NCBI RefSeq assembly: GCF_024713945.1
Contig: NC_134679.1
Location: forward strand, 2,857,001 to 2,921,000
Length of the DNA stretch: 64,000 nucleotides
From: Dermatophagoides farinae
Taxonomy: Eukaryota > Arthropoda > Arachnida > Sarcoptiformes > Pyroglyphidae
Direction: 5' to 3'
Positions 13,939 to 26,649 of this stretch are shown one piece after another. Every line of letters starts with the position of its first letter. Positions within the stretch are counted from its first letter, which is position 1. The position numbers were made by a program, and so were the translations under genes. Below the pieces are notes generated by a model. That model did no database searches. It had not been told where the DNA came from and saw nothing but the letters and a program-made list of their open reading frames with translations.

Positions 13939-14637
13939 TCAATGAATGTCAATGAATGAATCATAGTTGGCCCATACAAATGAATGGAAAAAATCCAAGC
14001 ATAAAATATTCTGTTTTAGAAGACGGCAAAAAAAATCAAAATCATTTTGCACATGTTTTTCTAGTGAAGAGGATTTTATGGATATAGAATTACAAAGAGA
14101 ATAATGATGATCATGTAGCATAAGACATTTTCGATTGAGAATGAAATTAGTTAGTTTTTGTACTAGGTAATCCATGTGTGTGTGTGTGTGTGTGTGTGTT
14201 TTGTGTTCAAAATTCAAGCTACAAATTAGGTGTAAACAAAGAAAATGATGAATTGAAACATTTGCTAAGATTTTTATTTTTAGGTACAAATAAATACTGT
14301 TAATTGAAAAAGCAGTGCAGAATATCTGAAATTCGTTTGAACAAAAAAAAAGAAATTCCATGGAAAAAAAGTTGGTGAGTGAAAAAAAAAATGAAATTTC
14401 AAAAACATATTCATACCGAAATGAAATAGTAAGAAAAAAAAGTTCAACTAATAGAAAGTTTTTGTTTTTATGTTGTTGTTGTTGTTGAATGAATGAAAGA
14501 TGAATAAAAAATGAAAAATTCTGAAATAAAATTCTTCCATAATAGAATAAGGTGTTCGTGTGTTCATTTGTATCCTTGCTGCGAGGCTCGTATGTGTGTA
14601 ATCTAATACCTCTTTGAAGACAAAATGTCATTTTCAT
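13939..14637 (-). CDS. Orphan 232-codon open frame, function unknown
   Basis: The longest uninterrupted minus-strand frame, from an ATG near 14637 to a stop at 13939. The translation is rich in Phe, Ile, Leu, Ser and Cys, carries a short Gln run and a Thr-His repeat made by the (GT)12 microsatellite at 14175-14198, and has no recognisable domain, signal peptide or catalytic motif. It crosses several A8-A9 tracts read as poly-Phe. Stops are scarcer on this T-rich strand, so the length is only moderately surprising. It could be an exon of an unknown gene, but a chance frame is the more likely explanation. Confidence 0.15.
   Translation of the reverse strand: MKMTFCLQRGIRLHTYEPRSKDTNEHTNTLFYYGRILFQNFSFFIHLSFIQQQQQHKNKNFLLVELFFLTISFRYEYVFEISFFFSLTNFFSMEFLFFCSNEFQIFCTAFSINSIYLYLKIKILANVSIHHFLCLHLICSLNFEHKTHTHTHTHMDYLVQKLTNFILNRKCLMLHDHHYSLCNSISIKSSSLEKHVQNDFDFFCRLLKQNILCLDFFHSFVWANYDSFIDIH
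14175..14198. repeat. Microsatellite (TG)12
   Basis: 24 bases of pure TG, inside the orphan minus-strand frame, where it reads as Thr-His. Confidence 0.97.
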
Positions 14638-17600
14638 GTTTATCGCCCATCATCATCCAATATATATATGAGGTATGAAAACAAAATAAAAAAAAACTTC
14701 ATGTTTTGTAGCAAAACAAACGAAACAAAAACAAAAACAACAATTCTCATTTGAATTTCATCTCTCTCTTTTTTCGTGGAAATGAATCTGATTTGAATTT
14801 TATTTTGTTTTTTTGTTGTTGTTGTTGTTGTTGTCTATCTGCATAAGCCGACAGCCAACATACAAGCGGGCGGATCGACCGACATATATGTTTTGTTGTA
14901 TACAAAGATGGGCAAACGGTGATCATTATCCATTTTTTTTCGTTTATTCCAGTGGTGTTTGTTCCAGAAAAAAAATCCAAAACATCATCATTATTATCGT
15001 GGCCGTCACCGACGTAAATTGTTTAACGTAGTAAAGATGATATCAAATAATTCATTGTAATAATAAATGAATGTGAAAGATGAAAATCTTTGAGTGTACA
15101 ATTGAGCTCATTCTCGATTAGGTGCGTTTGTGTGCTGGCCTTTTTTTAATATGCATAATCATGTTCCATAACGAATCATTATTATTAGTTCAAGGCAGAT
15201 AATTGCAAAATAAAATTCAGCCAAAAAAAAATGTTCCAGGTAGAAAGTATTTGATAAGTAGTCTAGACTCTGAAAGGTATGGAAATTTCACAATAACAAT
15301 ATTAATCATAAAAATTCTGTGAAAAGAAAAAGTAGATAATAAATCATAATTTATAGACACAAATACATACATCTGGAATAATATGAAGCTGATTTTTCAC
15401 ATATTTGTAGCTAATTCTTAGATCAATTTTTTACATACATTTACATTAGGATTGGGTGATTGCATAAAAATTTTACCATCTATAGAGAAAATCACTTCAT
15501 GGAATAACGAATCCTCGACAATCACAACCCATTGATGTCATTGAACATTTAGCATCAATAAAATGAAAAAAATATAATAATAATTTTCTGGTTTAAATGA
15601 AAAAAAATCAGGTCAAATATAGCCAATTAAAATTGATGGATCGAACAACAGAAATATAATAAAAAACAATAACCATAAGATATTGACGACATCTGGCGAC
15701 AAAAGTGTGAGTTAAAAATTGAATACAAATAAAGAGATTCTTTTGGAACTGGATTCTTGATATTTATGTGCATTTTCAATTCACAAACACATATACACAC
15801 TTGAAAGAAAGAACCATAATCCATCATTTCATTTCATTTGAAAAGATTAATTTCGAATTCTTTTGATCATTTAAATTCGTTACAGATGAAAATACGATTC
15901 ATATGAATTCATCATATGATGAATATCAATATCAATTTACTTTGAATCGACTTGACTTACAATCAACGATCAAAAAAAAAAAAAAAACAGAGTATGATGG
16001 AAAAATTTTTGTTTTTTTCGTTACTATTGTTGTTGGTAATTTTTTTTTTTAAAAACAACTTTTTGTATAGAAAGTATCAAATCTGAATTTCAAATTCGTT
16101 GTTGTTGTCTTGTTGCTTTTGGCTTTTTTCTTTGGCTATGAAAGTTTCAAAACTCATCAACAAAATGAATTCTGAATTCTGGGTGAAGTTTTTTTTTCTT
16201 TCTCACTGGATGGATATCATGTGTTTTTTTTTTGTTTCATGGTTTGCATCGCCATACATTATTTTGTTTGCATTCAATTATGATTTTTTTCCCAATATTA
16301 TTATTATATATAACTTGCATTCAATTTCAAGTTTCAGAGTTTTATTTTTTTTTTGTTCCCAATGAAAATATTCATATTTTTTTTATATTCTGCTTCTTGT
16401 TGTGTTATTTATATGTAGAAAATGATGATGATGATGATGACGATGATGACAGCTACGTATGAAACTGATTGATAGATGGGTTCATTTGTCTTGGGATTTC
16501 TTAGTCCGCTTTATTGGCTATGCAAAATTATATATCATTTTTATTCATCATATGATGAAACTTTTACTTGAACACTGTGTGTTTTCTATGTGTATAGTAA
16601 TGAGCGAGATGGTAGTGAAAAAAAAAATTTCGTATGTTTTATAAATGATGACATGAAATGATGTTCCAAACATAAAGACAATAACGACAATAACAAAGAA
16701 AAAAAAGTTTTAAACGTGTACAAAAGTTTCGAAATTTTAATCTACAATTTCCATATATATATAGTAATATTAATTCATGTGAAATTCATCAAAATGAAAG
16801 AAAAAAAAATAAAGTTTTTTTTCTGTTTCCAAAGAATCAATATATGATAAACTGATATAGGATGATGGACAATTCACAGAGATTCTAGTATCGATTAGTA
16901 AAAAAAAAGAAAAAAGAAAATTTCGAAGCTTTCATCATCATCATCATCATCGAAAAGATAATGGCATGGTTCATCATAATTGGAAACATGAACCATTCAA
17001 GCAGAACTGTAAAGTTACTTTAAAAAAGAAAAAGGAAGAAAAAAAAATTAATTGTGCTCATGTGAAATCAAATACTTTATAAAGATCATTTCGTTATGTT
17101 CATTTGTTCACTGTTCACTTTATAGATAGGCGTATTTTTTATTTTTTTTTGTCTGTCCTTCGATGTTCTTTGTACATTTTTTTCTGTTATATCATCATGA
17201 CATTAATTAATCACACATATTTTACAAAATAAAATGTTAGGTGTCACGAGAAAAAAAAAAATCCGACCAAAAATCAATGTTAATATATGTGTTCTTTTGG
17301 ATAATAAAGAAGATACACAGAGAAAAGAAGATTATAATGTTGGTTCGAGATTTGTAAAGAATGGGCCAAAAAAAAAAGTGAGAGAGAGAAAGAAAAACGA
17401 AACCAACCAGATCGATCATTATGCTGATAACAGTGTGATCACAGAATTTTCTTCTTCGGTTCGTTTCATCTTACTTGTATATATACTCTCTATAAGAGAG
17501 ACTAAGAATATCTCTTTCTCTCTCTCTTTTTGTATTTGTGTTGATTAATTGTTTGTCTAATTGTGATCGAAAATAACGGTTCTTTTTTTTCCTATTCGGT

Positions 17601-18008
17601 TAGTTGTTTGATGACGATAATGATGTTATGTACAATCATCCCAAATGGATAGAATCAATAGATGACCAAAAAAAAAATTATAGTAACGGCTAGCTGGATA
17701 GAATCCTTGTATAGCAATTATATCATATGAACAAACAACAACAACACAACAACAACAGAAAATTATACGGGTTATCCAAGAATTCCCGGGGCTATTGATG
17801 ATGATCATGTTGGTTTCGTTATTGTTGATGTTGCTTGTTATTTGAGTACACAACTGAATTTATTGGTTAAATTTATTTGTAGATTCATTGCATGTATTCC
17901 AACACAACTCACATTTTGTTTTAATTCAGCCAAAGAATGTTAAGAATAATCAAAATCGACTGAAAATATATAAAAAACAAAAACAAAAAAAAAATTGTGG
18001 CTACTCAC
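14638..18008. other. Interval without a recognisable gene; possible introns downstream of the 18-kb exon
   Basis: This would contain following exons if the minus-strand exon at 18009-18354 is real. A segment at about 17762-17853 (minus) reads CTQITSNINNNETN, then INSPGNSWITR before a GTATAA donor and follows an ATTCAG acceptor; it is exon-like but its phase does not join the 18-kb exon. Open frames at plus 17234-17548 and minus 15627-15827 are unrecognised. Confidence 0.5.
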
Positions 18009-18354
18009 TTTGTATTGCTTCGGTTGATCCAATGATAATAGATACAAATATAATGTTGATAATAAGGATTAATATGGTCCATGGCCTTCTGTTTGTCCAA
18101 TCAGAATTATAATGATGATGATGATGTTGATGTTGATAATGATTATGATGGCAAACGGCTATCCTTTCATTATTATTATGTAAAGAATTCATTGAATGAT
18201 AATGAAAACAGCTATTTGGATGGAATTCCGTTTGGAATGTGGATGGAAAACTGAAATATTTTTTGCCTATATTATTATTATTATTATTATCATTGCCATC
18301 GTTGTCATGAACGGTGGAAGGAATTCCAATCTGATACGGAAATTTCATCATCAT
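18009..18354 (-). CDS. Candidate first coding exon of an unidentified secreted or membrane protein
   Basis: An open frame on the minus strand with three tandem ATGs at 18354-18346 and an inner in-frame ATG at 18192-18190. It codes an Asn-rich run, then a His/Gln/Asn-rich stretch, then the basic NRRPW and a strongly hydrophobic segment (WTILILIINIIFVSIIIG, about residues 92-109) followed by STEAIQ. This resembles a signal peptide or signal anchor with a cleavage-like end. Immediately after CAA-A comes GTGAGT (18008-18003), a consensus splice donor in phase 1. The nearest good acceptor (TATATATTTTCAG, 48-49 bases on) leads to a stop after about six codons, so the true next exon is probably farther toward lower coordinates, or the protein is very short. 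An overlapping plus-strand frame (18196-18510) is open too but looks less protein-like. The product is not recognised. Confidence 0.4.
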
Positions 18355-20320
18355 GTTTCAAATTACATGTCCCACCGCCACCACCAAGAGAAGAGAATAT
18401 GTTTTTCTTTTCTTGTTTTTTTAACCTCTATTATAGACCGATTTCAAGTTTTTTTTCTAGTTGTGTGCAGTTTTTTTCCTTTTGGTTTTTTAGAACAAAA
18501 AAAAAATTGAGACTCAGGTTTTTATTTATTGGCTAATTCATGACTTTGAAATATTTCATTTGAGAAAAAATTTTTTTTTTTTGTTGCTGCGGCTGCAAAA
18601 ATTTTCGAGTTTTGTTTTTTTTTGTTTTTTAATTGAAATCAATCGGTAATTGCAAGGAAACCAAAAACTTTCATTTTTATTCGTATTGTGGCCATCATCA
18701 TTGTCATCATCAAGAAATTATTGTGAAAATTTTATTGAAAGTTTTTTTCCTTAGTATTTTGCAATATTCTAGCTTGTCAATGTTTCATCGTCGTCGTCGT
18801 CGTCGTCGTTGAAATCGATTGTTTTTAGTTCCTATAAATCAAACAAACAAAAAAAAATAAAAAAAAATGAACATTAATAAATATATATATGAAATACAAA
18901 CAGAGAAAACAACATTCTGAAGAAAAAAAACGTATCTCAAACATGAAATAAAATTTTTTGGGGAAAAAAATATTCTGAACCCAAGAATTTAATTTGCTCA
19001 TTTCATTGTATTATACTGACAAGATTATTCTCATTTTTTTTTCTCATTCTTTCTCTCTCTCTCTCTCCCTCTATCTATCTGGCCATTTGAGTTTTCCCAC
19101 CATGTTTCGTTTTTTTTTTTGTTCAAATTTAAAATTAAAATTTTTTCCTTCTTTTCAAAAAAAGCATATATTAGATGATGAATTGAATTGAATTGAATGA
19201 ATGAACGAATAATAAAATGAAATTCAAAAGCATGGAATGAGCAAATACAAAATAGATTCTAGATATGAACAACAAAACTATATGAAGAATAAGCTATAAT
19301 GTAATAGTGAAATGGATAGTACACTATTATTGTATACGAGAGCCACAAAATCAGATCATCATTCATGAAGGAATGAGAAAAAAAATAATGTTTTAACACA
19401 GCTTTTCAAGTTGAAAATAAAGGTAAATCATCAAGAAGCATTTCGTAAAAAAAAATTGAAAAGTTCAATCCACCAGATATTTTTGATTTATTTGATTTTT
19501 TTAATTCGTTATTTGATTTTTCGTTAGATTTTTTTTCATAAAGACGCTGTTCTTCATTCTTGGAGAAAAACAGAATTAAAATTTAACTGGAGAAAAACAA
19601 AACCTCAAATTTCGGCCAGAATAAGAAAAAAAAACTAAACTTGATAACGATAACAACAAAATAGGAAAAATAATAGGTACAACTTTTTTTAACGGTAATT
19701 CCAACAACAACAACAACAAAAAAATTAAATAAAATTTCTAAAAAAAAACTTTTTGAATTTGCTGATCAAGAAAAAAAGTGAGAAACATTCATCAAACAAA
19801 AGTTTTAAGTTAGTGAAACGATAATTAATCAAGCTACTGTTCAAGCTTTCCTGTCATGATTCTATTTGCGTTATTAGTGTGTTGGCGGTTCGATGATCCT
19901 AGAAGAAAAAAAAAAGATCCGACCTTTTCAACCGTAAAAAATGTCCCAAATGTTCCGAATATATTGAAATGAAAACTCATGATACTATCGATTTCAAAAA
20001 AAAAATTTTCAATCTTTTTGCGCCATCTACATGTGAAATTTAAAAGCACAAAAATGTACCAAAAGTTTATTGTAAAAAGTACAAATGATAAAAAAACCAT
20101 TTTTTTTTATTAGAAAATCATCATTTTGTATACTACGATTTTGAATATAATAATAATAATGATGATGATGATTATCACGTTTAACTGATATTAGACAATA
20201 ATCATATGACATTGCAATCTGTTGTTAGAGCTATATAGGACAATCATTTTGTAAATAATGAGTGTATATAATCGAATGTGTACTTAGAACAAATTGTCAT
20301 GTACTCAATTACAATGGCAA
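18355..20320. other. Intergenic DNA upstream of the P450
   Basis: A/T tracts, a (TCG)n at 18787 and a CT-rich run near 19050. No second P450 fragment or other gene was recognised. Regulatory sites cannot be called by eye. Confidence 0.6.
18787..18809. repeat. Microsatellite (TCG)n
   Basis: About seven to eight TCG units in otherwise AT-rich DNA. Confidence 0.95.
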
Positions 20321-20328
20321 TATAAATA
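20321..20328 (+). promoter_or_regulatory. TATA-like box of the P450 gene
   Basis: TATAAATA lies 66 bases before the first ATG of the P450. Transcription starting about 30 bases downstream would give a 5' leader of roughly 35 bases. The surrounding DNA is AT-rich, so such a motif can occur by chance; support comes only from its spacing. Confidence 0.4.
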
Positions 20329-20386
20329 TAAAATCATTACACAAGATGATTCAATTTTTATGCATTCAAATGTGACAAAAAATTAC

Positions 20387-22159
20387 ATGATGGACATTAT
20401 TATTGGTTTGATCAATTCAATCGGACGTACCGGCATTGTTATCGTTTTGTTATCGTTGCTATATTGGTAATTATAAAGTAATAACAGATTTAAGTTTTGT
20501 AATTTTTTATTTCAATTTCATCCAGGTACATTCGAACCAAATACAGTTATTGGAAACAAAAAGGTATCGATGGTCCACCTGTAATACCGTTTTTGGGAAA
20601 TTTTTTTCTACCTCACAAACCGGTTGCATTATTACATCAGGATTATGTTCGAAGATATGGGAAATTTTTCGGGTATAAATATTCATGCATAATTTCAGAT
20701 TATTTTATTGAAAAATATCCATATTAGTATGTATCAAGGTCGAAAACCAATGCTATGCATCGCCGATCCTGTTATTATCAAACGTATTCTGGTACAGGAT
20801 TTTCCTATGTTTCGAAATCGAATCAAACAAACAACTAGGCATAAAATTTTCTCACAAAATCTAGTCAATGCACGTGATGAATCATGGAAACGTATCCGAT
20901 CAATATTGTCACCAATGTTTACAAGTTCAAAAATGAAAAAAATGGAAGGTATGATTGATCAATGTGCCGATTCGATGATTCAGGTTTTTGGAAAATTGGC
21001 TGATAAACAAGAATCATTCCTCGTACATGGTGTCATGGGTAATTTTACGATGGATGTCATTGCCAAATGTGCGTTTGCAACGGATACAAACGCTCATAAT
21101 GATAAGGAAAATATTTTCGTTCAAAATGCAAGATCTTTTTTCAATTTCAATCTATTTCGAATGTTATTGCTCATTATTACCCCATCGGCTTTGATCCAGT
21201 TGTTTGCCAAATCTAAAATACCACCATATTATTCGAAAACTGCTGATTTTTTCATGAATATGTCGTCACATGTTATTAAACAAAGACGTGAAAATAAAAC
21301 AAAACAATGTGATGATATGCTACAATTGATGATCAAAGCTGAACATGCTAAAGAAAAAAGTTTTGAAAAAGAAGATGCGATCGATTCACATCATGTTAAT
21401 CAAGGTAAGAAAATATAACAAACAATAAGATTATCGTTATTAATATTTTAAAAAAACATTTTGATAGGTGAAGAAGAAATCTATCAAGAGGAAGAGATTT
21501 TTCGAGAAATTATCGGATCAAAATATTTGAATGAAGAAGAAATCATTGCACAATCTATGGTTTTCCTTTTGGCTGGTTATGAAACAACAGCATCGACACT
21601 GACATTTTGCATGTATGAATTGGCTAAACATCCGAATATACAGAATAAACTTTATGATGAAATCAAAACCATTATTGATCGTGGTGAAACATTAGATTTC
21701 AATAATATAATGAAACTACCTTATTTGGATGCAGTAATTTCCGAAACATTACGTAAACATCCACCTGCACTTTTATTAAGTCGAGAAGCAATGGAAGAAT
21801 ATCATATACCAGAATATAAATATACATTAGAAAAAGATGAGGCCATTACCATTCCGGTTTATGCTATACATCATGATCCGGAATACTATCCCAATCCAGA
21901 GACATTTAATCCGGATCGTTTTATGCCCGAAAATCGTCATAACATTGTTCCGTACACTTATCTACCTTTTGGCGGTGGCCCTCGAAATTGTATCGGAATG
22001 AGATTTGCATTATCCGAAGCGAAATTAGGCTTAGCTAATTTACTAAAAAATTTCATCATCATTGCGACGGATAAAACCTGTGATCGATTACAGGTGGAAA
22101 AAAGTTTATTCCTAATGAAAACCACTCCGATTTATGTTGGAGTGAAGAGACGAATTTGA
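20387..22159 (+). CDS. Cytochrome P450, CYP3 clan (four exons)
   Basis: Haem-thiolate monooxygenase, probably ER-anchored, oxidising lipophilic substrates with NADPH-P450 reductase. Exons: 20387-20466, 20526-20672, 20728-21404, 21468-22159; introns of 59, 55 and 63 bp, all GT-AG, phases 2, 2 and 1; 531 residues, normal for the family. The first of two tandem ATGs (20387, 20390) gives an N-terminal hydrophobic anchor (about residues 14-27), then the Pro-rich hinge (GPPVIPFLGN, 43-52). Seen motifs: C-helix WKRIR (129-133), I-helix AGYETT (337-342), K-helix ETLR (394-397), PDRF (450-453), haem loop FGGGPRNCIG (469-478) with Cys476 as iron ligand. YGKFFGMYQGRKP, rebuilt across intron 2, is typical of the CYP3 clan. 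The H-I region is Glu/Lys-rich and split by intron 3. All catalytic motifs are intact, so it looks functional. Family and clan are confident; CYP subfamily and substrate cannot be assigned. Confidence 0.95.
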
Positions 22160-22217
22160 TCGCCATCTATAATTATGTTTCCGAAATAGCCTTTGGAAAT
22201 ATTGAACAAAATTCTTT

Positions 22218-22223
22218 ATTAAA
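22218..22223 (+). promoter_or_regulatory. Poly(A) signal (ATTAAA) of the P450 gene
   Basis: ATTAAA, the common variant of the polyadenylation signal, lies about 60 bases after the TGA stop and implies a short 3' UTR. No canonical AATAAA was seen between the stop codon and this site. Confidence 0.4.
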
Positions 22224-23646
22224 GATCTGAAAAAAAAGAAGATCCAATCAAAAACAAAAGATGGCACATGAGGTGAAACAAGACATCTTTTTTTCTAATT
22301 AAAAACGAACAAAAAAAAAAGAAAAACTTGTTTTATCTTATCGTCGAAACCATTTGACATGTTTATGAATTTTTATACTTGAAAATATTTTTAAAATCAG
22401 AGAAAAAAACGATACTTTAGGCTCCTACACAAACAGACAAGTCTCTCTATCACCAAACAACAAGATAACCGACACAGATACCAACACACACAAACACGCA
22501 AAAGACTGATTTTAAAAAATAAAAAAAATAAATCATCAAAATTGTGTCAAAGCAATGATTTTCAGTGTTGAATTTCTGAAAACACATAACCCTTTTGAAT
22601 AAAAAAAATAAGGCTAAAGAATTTTTGGCAATCGTCTTTTTTTCCAAAGAAGTCATATTTTATTAAAATGAGTGGTGCAAATAAAATTCAAAACAATTTT
22701 GGTCATTATCATTATCAAGAGAAATAAGTTAAAAGAAGAAAAATCGACCACTTTATCTTCAAATTGCGATTGGTTTTTTTTTCATGAAATGTACCCATTT
22801 TAAATGATTTCATTATTAATTAGTATTCTCGCTGTTAACTATATATAACACATGAACGCAAACACAAAATATAAATGCACCTCAATAGTAACGATAGGAT
22901 TTTGATGGTGATTTTTATCTTTTTCAATTTTTTTCTTTATGCATATGATTTTAAAATCAAATCCATAAAGGTGATTGCACATTCAGCCAACGCGAATGAA
23001 ATCAATTGCCATTTACCAAATTAAATGGTCGATGGATTGATGTTTAGAACCATTTTTTTGTTTGAATTTCAATGAAAATAAATTTCGATCAAACATTTTC
23101 AAAATGTTCACATAGATTGTTTTGTGATAAAAATCATCATTTTCGTGATTTAAGTTGATTTTTTTTTCATTTAATCATTGAAAGAAAAAAAAATATTAGG
23201 CGCTTCATTAAATCATCAATGAATTTATTCGTTTTTTTTTGTGTGTTGTTTCAATTGGAATAGAATCGGAAGAAGAAAATGATGATAATAATAATAATAA
23301 CGAATGGGTTAAAACGGAAATGACATGACATTCACATTAAATTTAAATGAATGATTCTTGATGAAAAGAAAAAATATTCAACTATTATCTATTTCAAAAT
23401 AGAACTAGAAATAAAGTCAAATCGCATTTTATTTAAATTTTTTTTTGTTTGTTGAAAAATTCCAATTTTACTAGAATAATTGGCACATTCAAGGAGTAAA
23501 TATTCTGTATATATGAGTTTATTATTATCAACAACATTATATTGTTGACTAATGTTTAAAATGTAGAAAAGAAAAAATTAAAAAAAAAACGAAAATTTTC
23601 AAAGTTCTTGTTGACATCGAAATGTCACATACACACACTACAAGAA

Positions 23647-23648
<2 letters not shown>

Positions 23649-23688
<40 letters not shown>
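23649..23688. repeat. Microsatellite (TG)20
   Basis: 40 bases of uninterrupted TG, preceded 20 bases upstream by a short CA run in the opposite sense. Confidence 0.98.
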
Positions 23689-23690
<2 letters not shown>

Positions 23691-23863
23691 GATCTATTGG
23701 AGCGAAAACGAATTCAATGGAGAAAAAAAAGTATAAGCATTCATGGAAAATAATCGTTAAATAACGTTTGAATAAACAACGATGGATCAACAGAGAAAAG
23801 AAATCATTCTCTTCATCCTGTTTTTGTTGTTGTTGTTGTTGTTGATTTATTCAAAATTTAGTT

Positions 23864-23888
23864 GATGATGATGATGATGATGATGATG
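23864..23888. repeat. Microsatellite (GAT)8
   Basis: 25 bases of GAT units. A (TTG)n tract lies just upstream at about 23825-23844. Confidence 0.95.
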
Positions 23889-24847
23889 CTAATTATTCTC
23901 TCTGCTCGGTTTGTTTGTTTATAGTAAGCATCATTTCGGTTTCATTTGTGCATTTGGGATTTCTTTTGAATGGTTTATAAAGAAATGAAACAAAAAACAA
24001 TAAAAAAATGGTTTATTTCAAAATTAGAAACAAAACATTTATTTTATCATATCGGAAATTTTCTCAGTAATCTCGTGACTTTAGCAAAAACAACAACAAC
24101 AAATTATTTCAATTCTATAGTAAAGAATGTAAAAAACCTGACCCAATAACAAAACAGATAAACGTCATCAACAAAAAAAAAAAAATCTAAATGCAATTTA
24201 TTTTTCGTACTAAATATGGCGAAAAAAAAAATTGTGGAAAAAAAGTCGATAATAAACCTGACAAGAAAACAAGCAACAAATAAAGACAACAAACAACAAA
24301 CAAAACATTATCAATTCAAAAATTATTACCACAAACATTGAGCAAAAAAAATAAAATCAAAAAATAAGCTCGATAATTCGGACGAGTTAGATATGGCGAA
24401 AAAAAATTTTTTTTAGTTTCTTTCTCATTTCAAAACATCGTTACATTCAATGTAATTAAGATAAATCGTAATGACACTTGAACAACAACAACAAAAGCAA
24501 AAAAAAAATTCAAGGTCCAAAGTGAAGAGCACCAAGTATAGAAAAAAGTATTCCAAGACATTACATTATACAGAAGAAAAAAAACCCATAGCACAGAGAA
24601 AGCGAATCTATGGTCTAAAATCTAATCATAATGATATTTTATCCTCTTTTTTTCTGGTATGTATTCAATTTTCATTCTTTTTTTTTGCCATGGCAAAGAT
24701 GATTATCATTATTATTAGAATTCATATATTTAGCAAGAGTTAATAATTAGCTTACTGGAATTAAAAATGTGTGTGTGTGTGTCTGTATGTCAAGCTTTAA
24801 CAAGCCGAGAATAATGAATTTTGTTTTTAAAAAATTTTATCACAGAT

Positions 24848-25003
24848 AAAATAGTGGGTGATTCTGGCACTGTTTTCACCAAATCCTGTTGGTTCGTTGC
24901 AGAGGACAAACAATGTTTTAGCTATATGGCAATGAATTATTTTCCATTTTTTTACATCGTTCACACTAGAGATCTCAATTTGATGTTGGATGTACCTGGT
25001 TAA
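24848..25003 (+). CDS. Hypothetical small Cys-containing frame or exon
   Basis: Directly after an acceptor-like AAAATTTTATCACAG at 24846, the frame reads DKIVGDSGTVFTKSCWFVAE, then DKQCFSYMAMNYFPFF and DLNLMLDVPG before TAA. Composition is mixed with two Cys and two Met, unlike its surroundings. The end CCTG-GTTAAT could be either a stop (GGT TAA) or a weak donor. No family recognised. Confidence 0.2.
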   Translation, partial: KIVGDSGTVFTKSCWFVAEDKQCFSYMAMNYFPFFYIVHTRDLNLMLDVPG

Positions 25004-26626
25004 TAATAAGTTTTTTTTCAATTTCAAAAAAAAAAACAGAATGAATGAATATTATGAGATTTTTTTTTCATTCTCTAGACACAAATTCTCCAACAGTCGA
25101 CAAATTATGAAATTAAATTTTTAATCAAAATTACTAAAATGAAAGTCAAATTGGAAATATTCTGAACAAGCAAGTAATTGTAACAAATGAATACGGCTTA
25201 GATTCAAACTTTCTTCTTTTTTTTTTGTTCTACAAACTATGATGATGGTGATAATCATTGTTGTCAATGGTGTAGAATTGTAAAAATCACACAAATCATT
25301 CGATGTTATTGTATTTGAACAAAAGTTTAGAATGCTTAGATATGAAAAAACTTTTTTTTACATGTTTGCAAACAGAAAAAAAGGTCGATCCTAGAGACCA
25401 AAAAGTGTTATTACAACAGCCGTTATAATCAAATTTTTTTTTGTTTGTTCTCACACCAAGTCGTGTGTGTATGCATAATCAACACTTTCGTATTCATATT
25501 CATATGATTAAAATGAAATGAATTTGAATTGAATTAACGCACAAGAGTTGTTTATAACACGAATTAAATAACTTTGGATGGTGACTAGAATACGAAAAGC
25601 CACACACACACACACATAGCCATACACAGCCATAACTGGATAACACAATGACAAGATTATTGCTTCTGGGCTTTTTGACAACTGATTCAATGATAATTTT
25701 CTAATTTGTAGCTAATTTGAATCTGATGTAAAGTTTTTGTTTTTTGTTTTCAGTGATCAATTTTTTGCGAGTATGTGAATAAAACGTTTCGAAAAGAAAC
25801 GAAACAACCCTAAACTTGATTAAGGTACGGTACGTTTTACGTTGTTGTTGTTGTTGTTGTCTTTATTTTCTATTTAACCATCATAGTAGTTTCTTTTTTT
25901 TCTGGGTTGTCATTTGTTAAGGTTTGGGTTTGTTTGTATGTGTGTGTGTGTGTGTGTATGTTGACAAATGTTTTACGTGCATAAAATTCTCAATCAACCC
26001 AATTCTTTGAGAGAAAAAAACATCGAATTCGTGTAATATTTATGCAAATAAGGTTGGACAATTTTTTTCGTTATTGCTGCTGTTGTTGTTGTTGTTGTTC
26101 ATTGATGGAAAAGATTTTCAAAAAAAAAGATGAAAGAAAAATATAATATTCAACTCTTACTTTTACATTCAAAATGTTCAAGTTGAATAATAATAAAGAA
26201 AAAATGAACGAAAGAAAAACGACGAAAAAAAATTCTAAACTTTTTTTCCACTGAAAAAAAACAGCATATTTGCAATGGAATAAGCAGAGAGTAAAATAAA
26301 TTCTACATAGAATACAAAGAATTTAAAGTTCACTACACATACACACATAGACATCCAGCGATGAGGAGGAAGAAGAAAAAAAAATTTCCATTTTGTCCAA
26401 TTTTTTTTCAACATCATCATCATCATCATCATCATTCAACTAACGATTCAATATTGATTTTCCATTATGAGAATGCAAAACAAGAAGAAAAAAAATACAA
26501 CAGTTTCGTTTGTTGTTTGCTTTCGAAACAATAATAACAACAACATTAATTCCGTCCAATAGTAGATAGGATAAAATGAAAAAAAAAATTACTTTTCAAA
26601 TTTGGTTGATACTCGCTTAGATTTTA

Positions 26627-26649
26627 GTGTGTGTGTGTGTGTGTGTGTG
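26627..26649. repeat. Microsatellite (GT)n, about 11 copies
   Basis: 23 bases of pure GT. Confidence 0.97.

Noticed and set aside
17762..17853. Second exon for the 18-kb signal-sequence exon, possibly a CUB domain start (INSPGNSW)
   Set aside because: Splice phases do not join in frame with the 18009 donor and the CUB resemblance is only a few residues.
20436..20678. 80-codon plus frame overlapping the P450 start
   Set aside because: It runs through intron 1 in the wrong frame for P450 exon 2; the spliced model restores the canonical P450 sequence.
20988..21194. 68-codon plus frame inside P450 exon 3
   Set aside because: Out-of-frame shadow of the P450 coding sequence.
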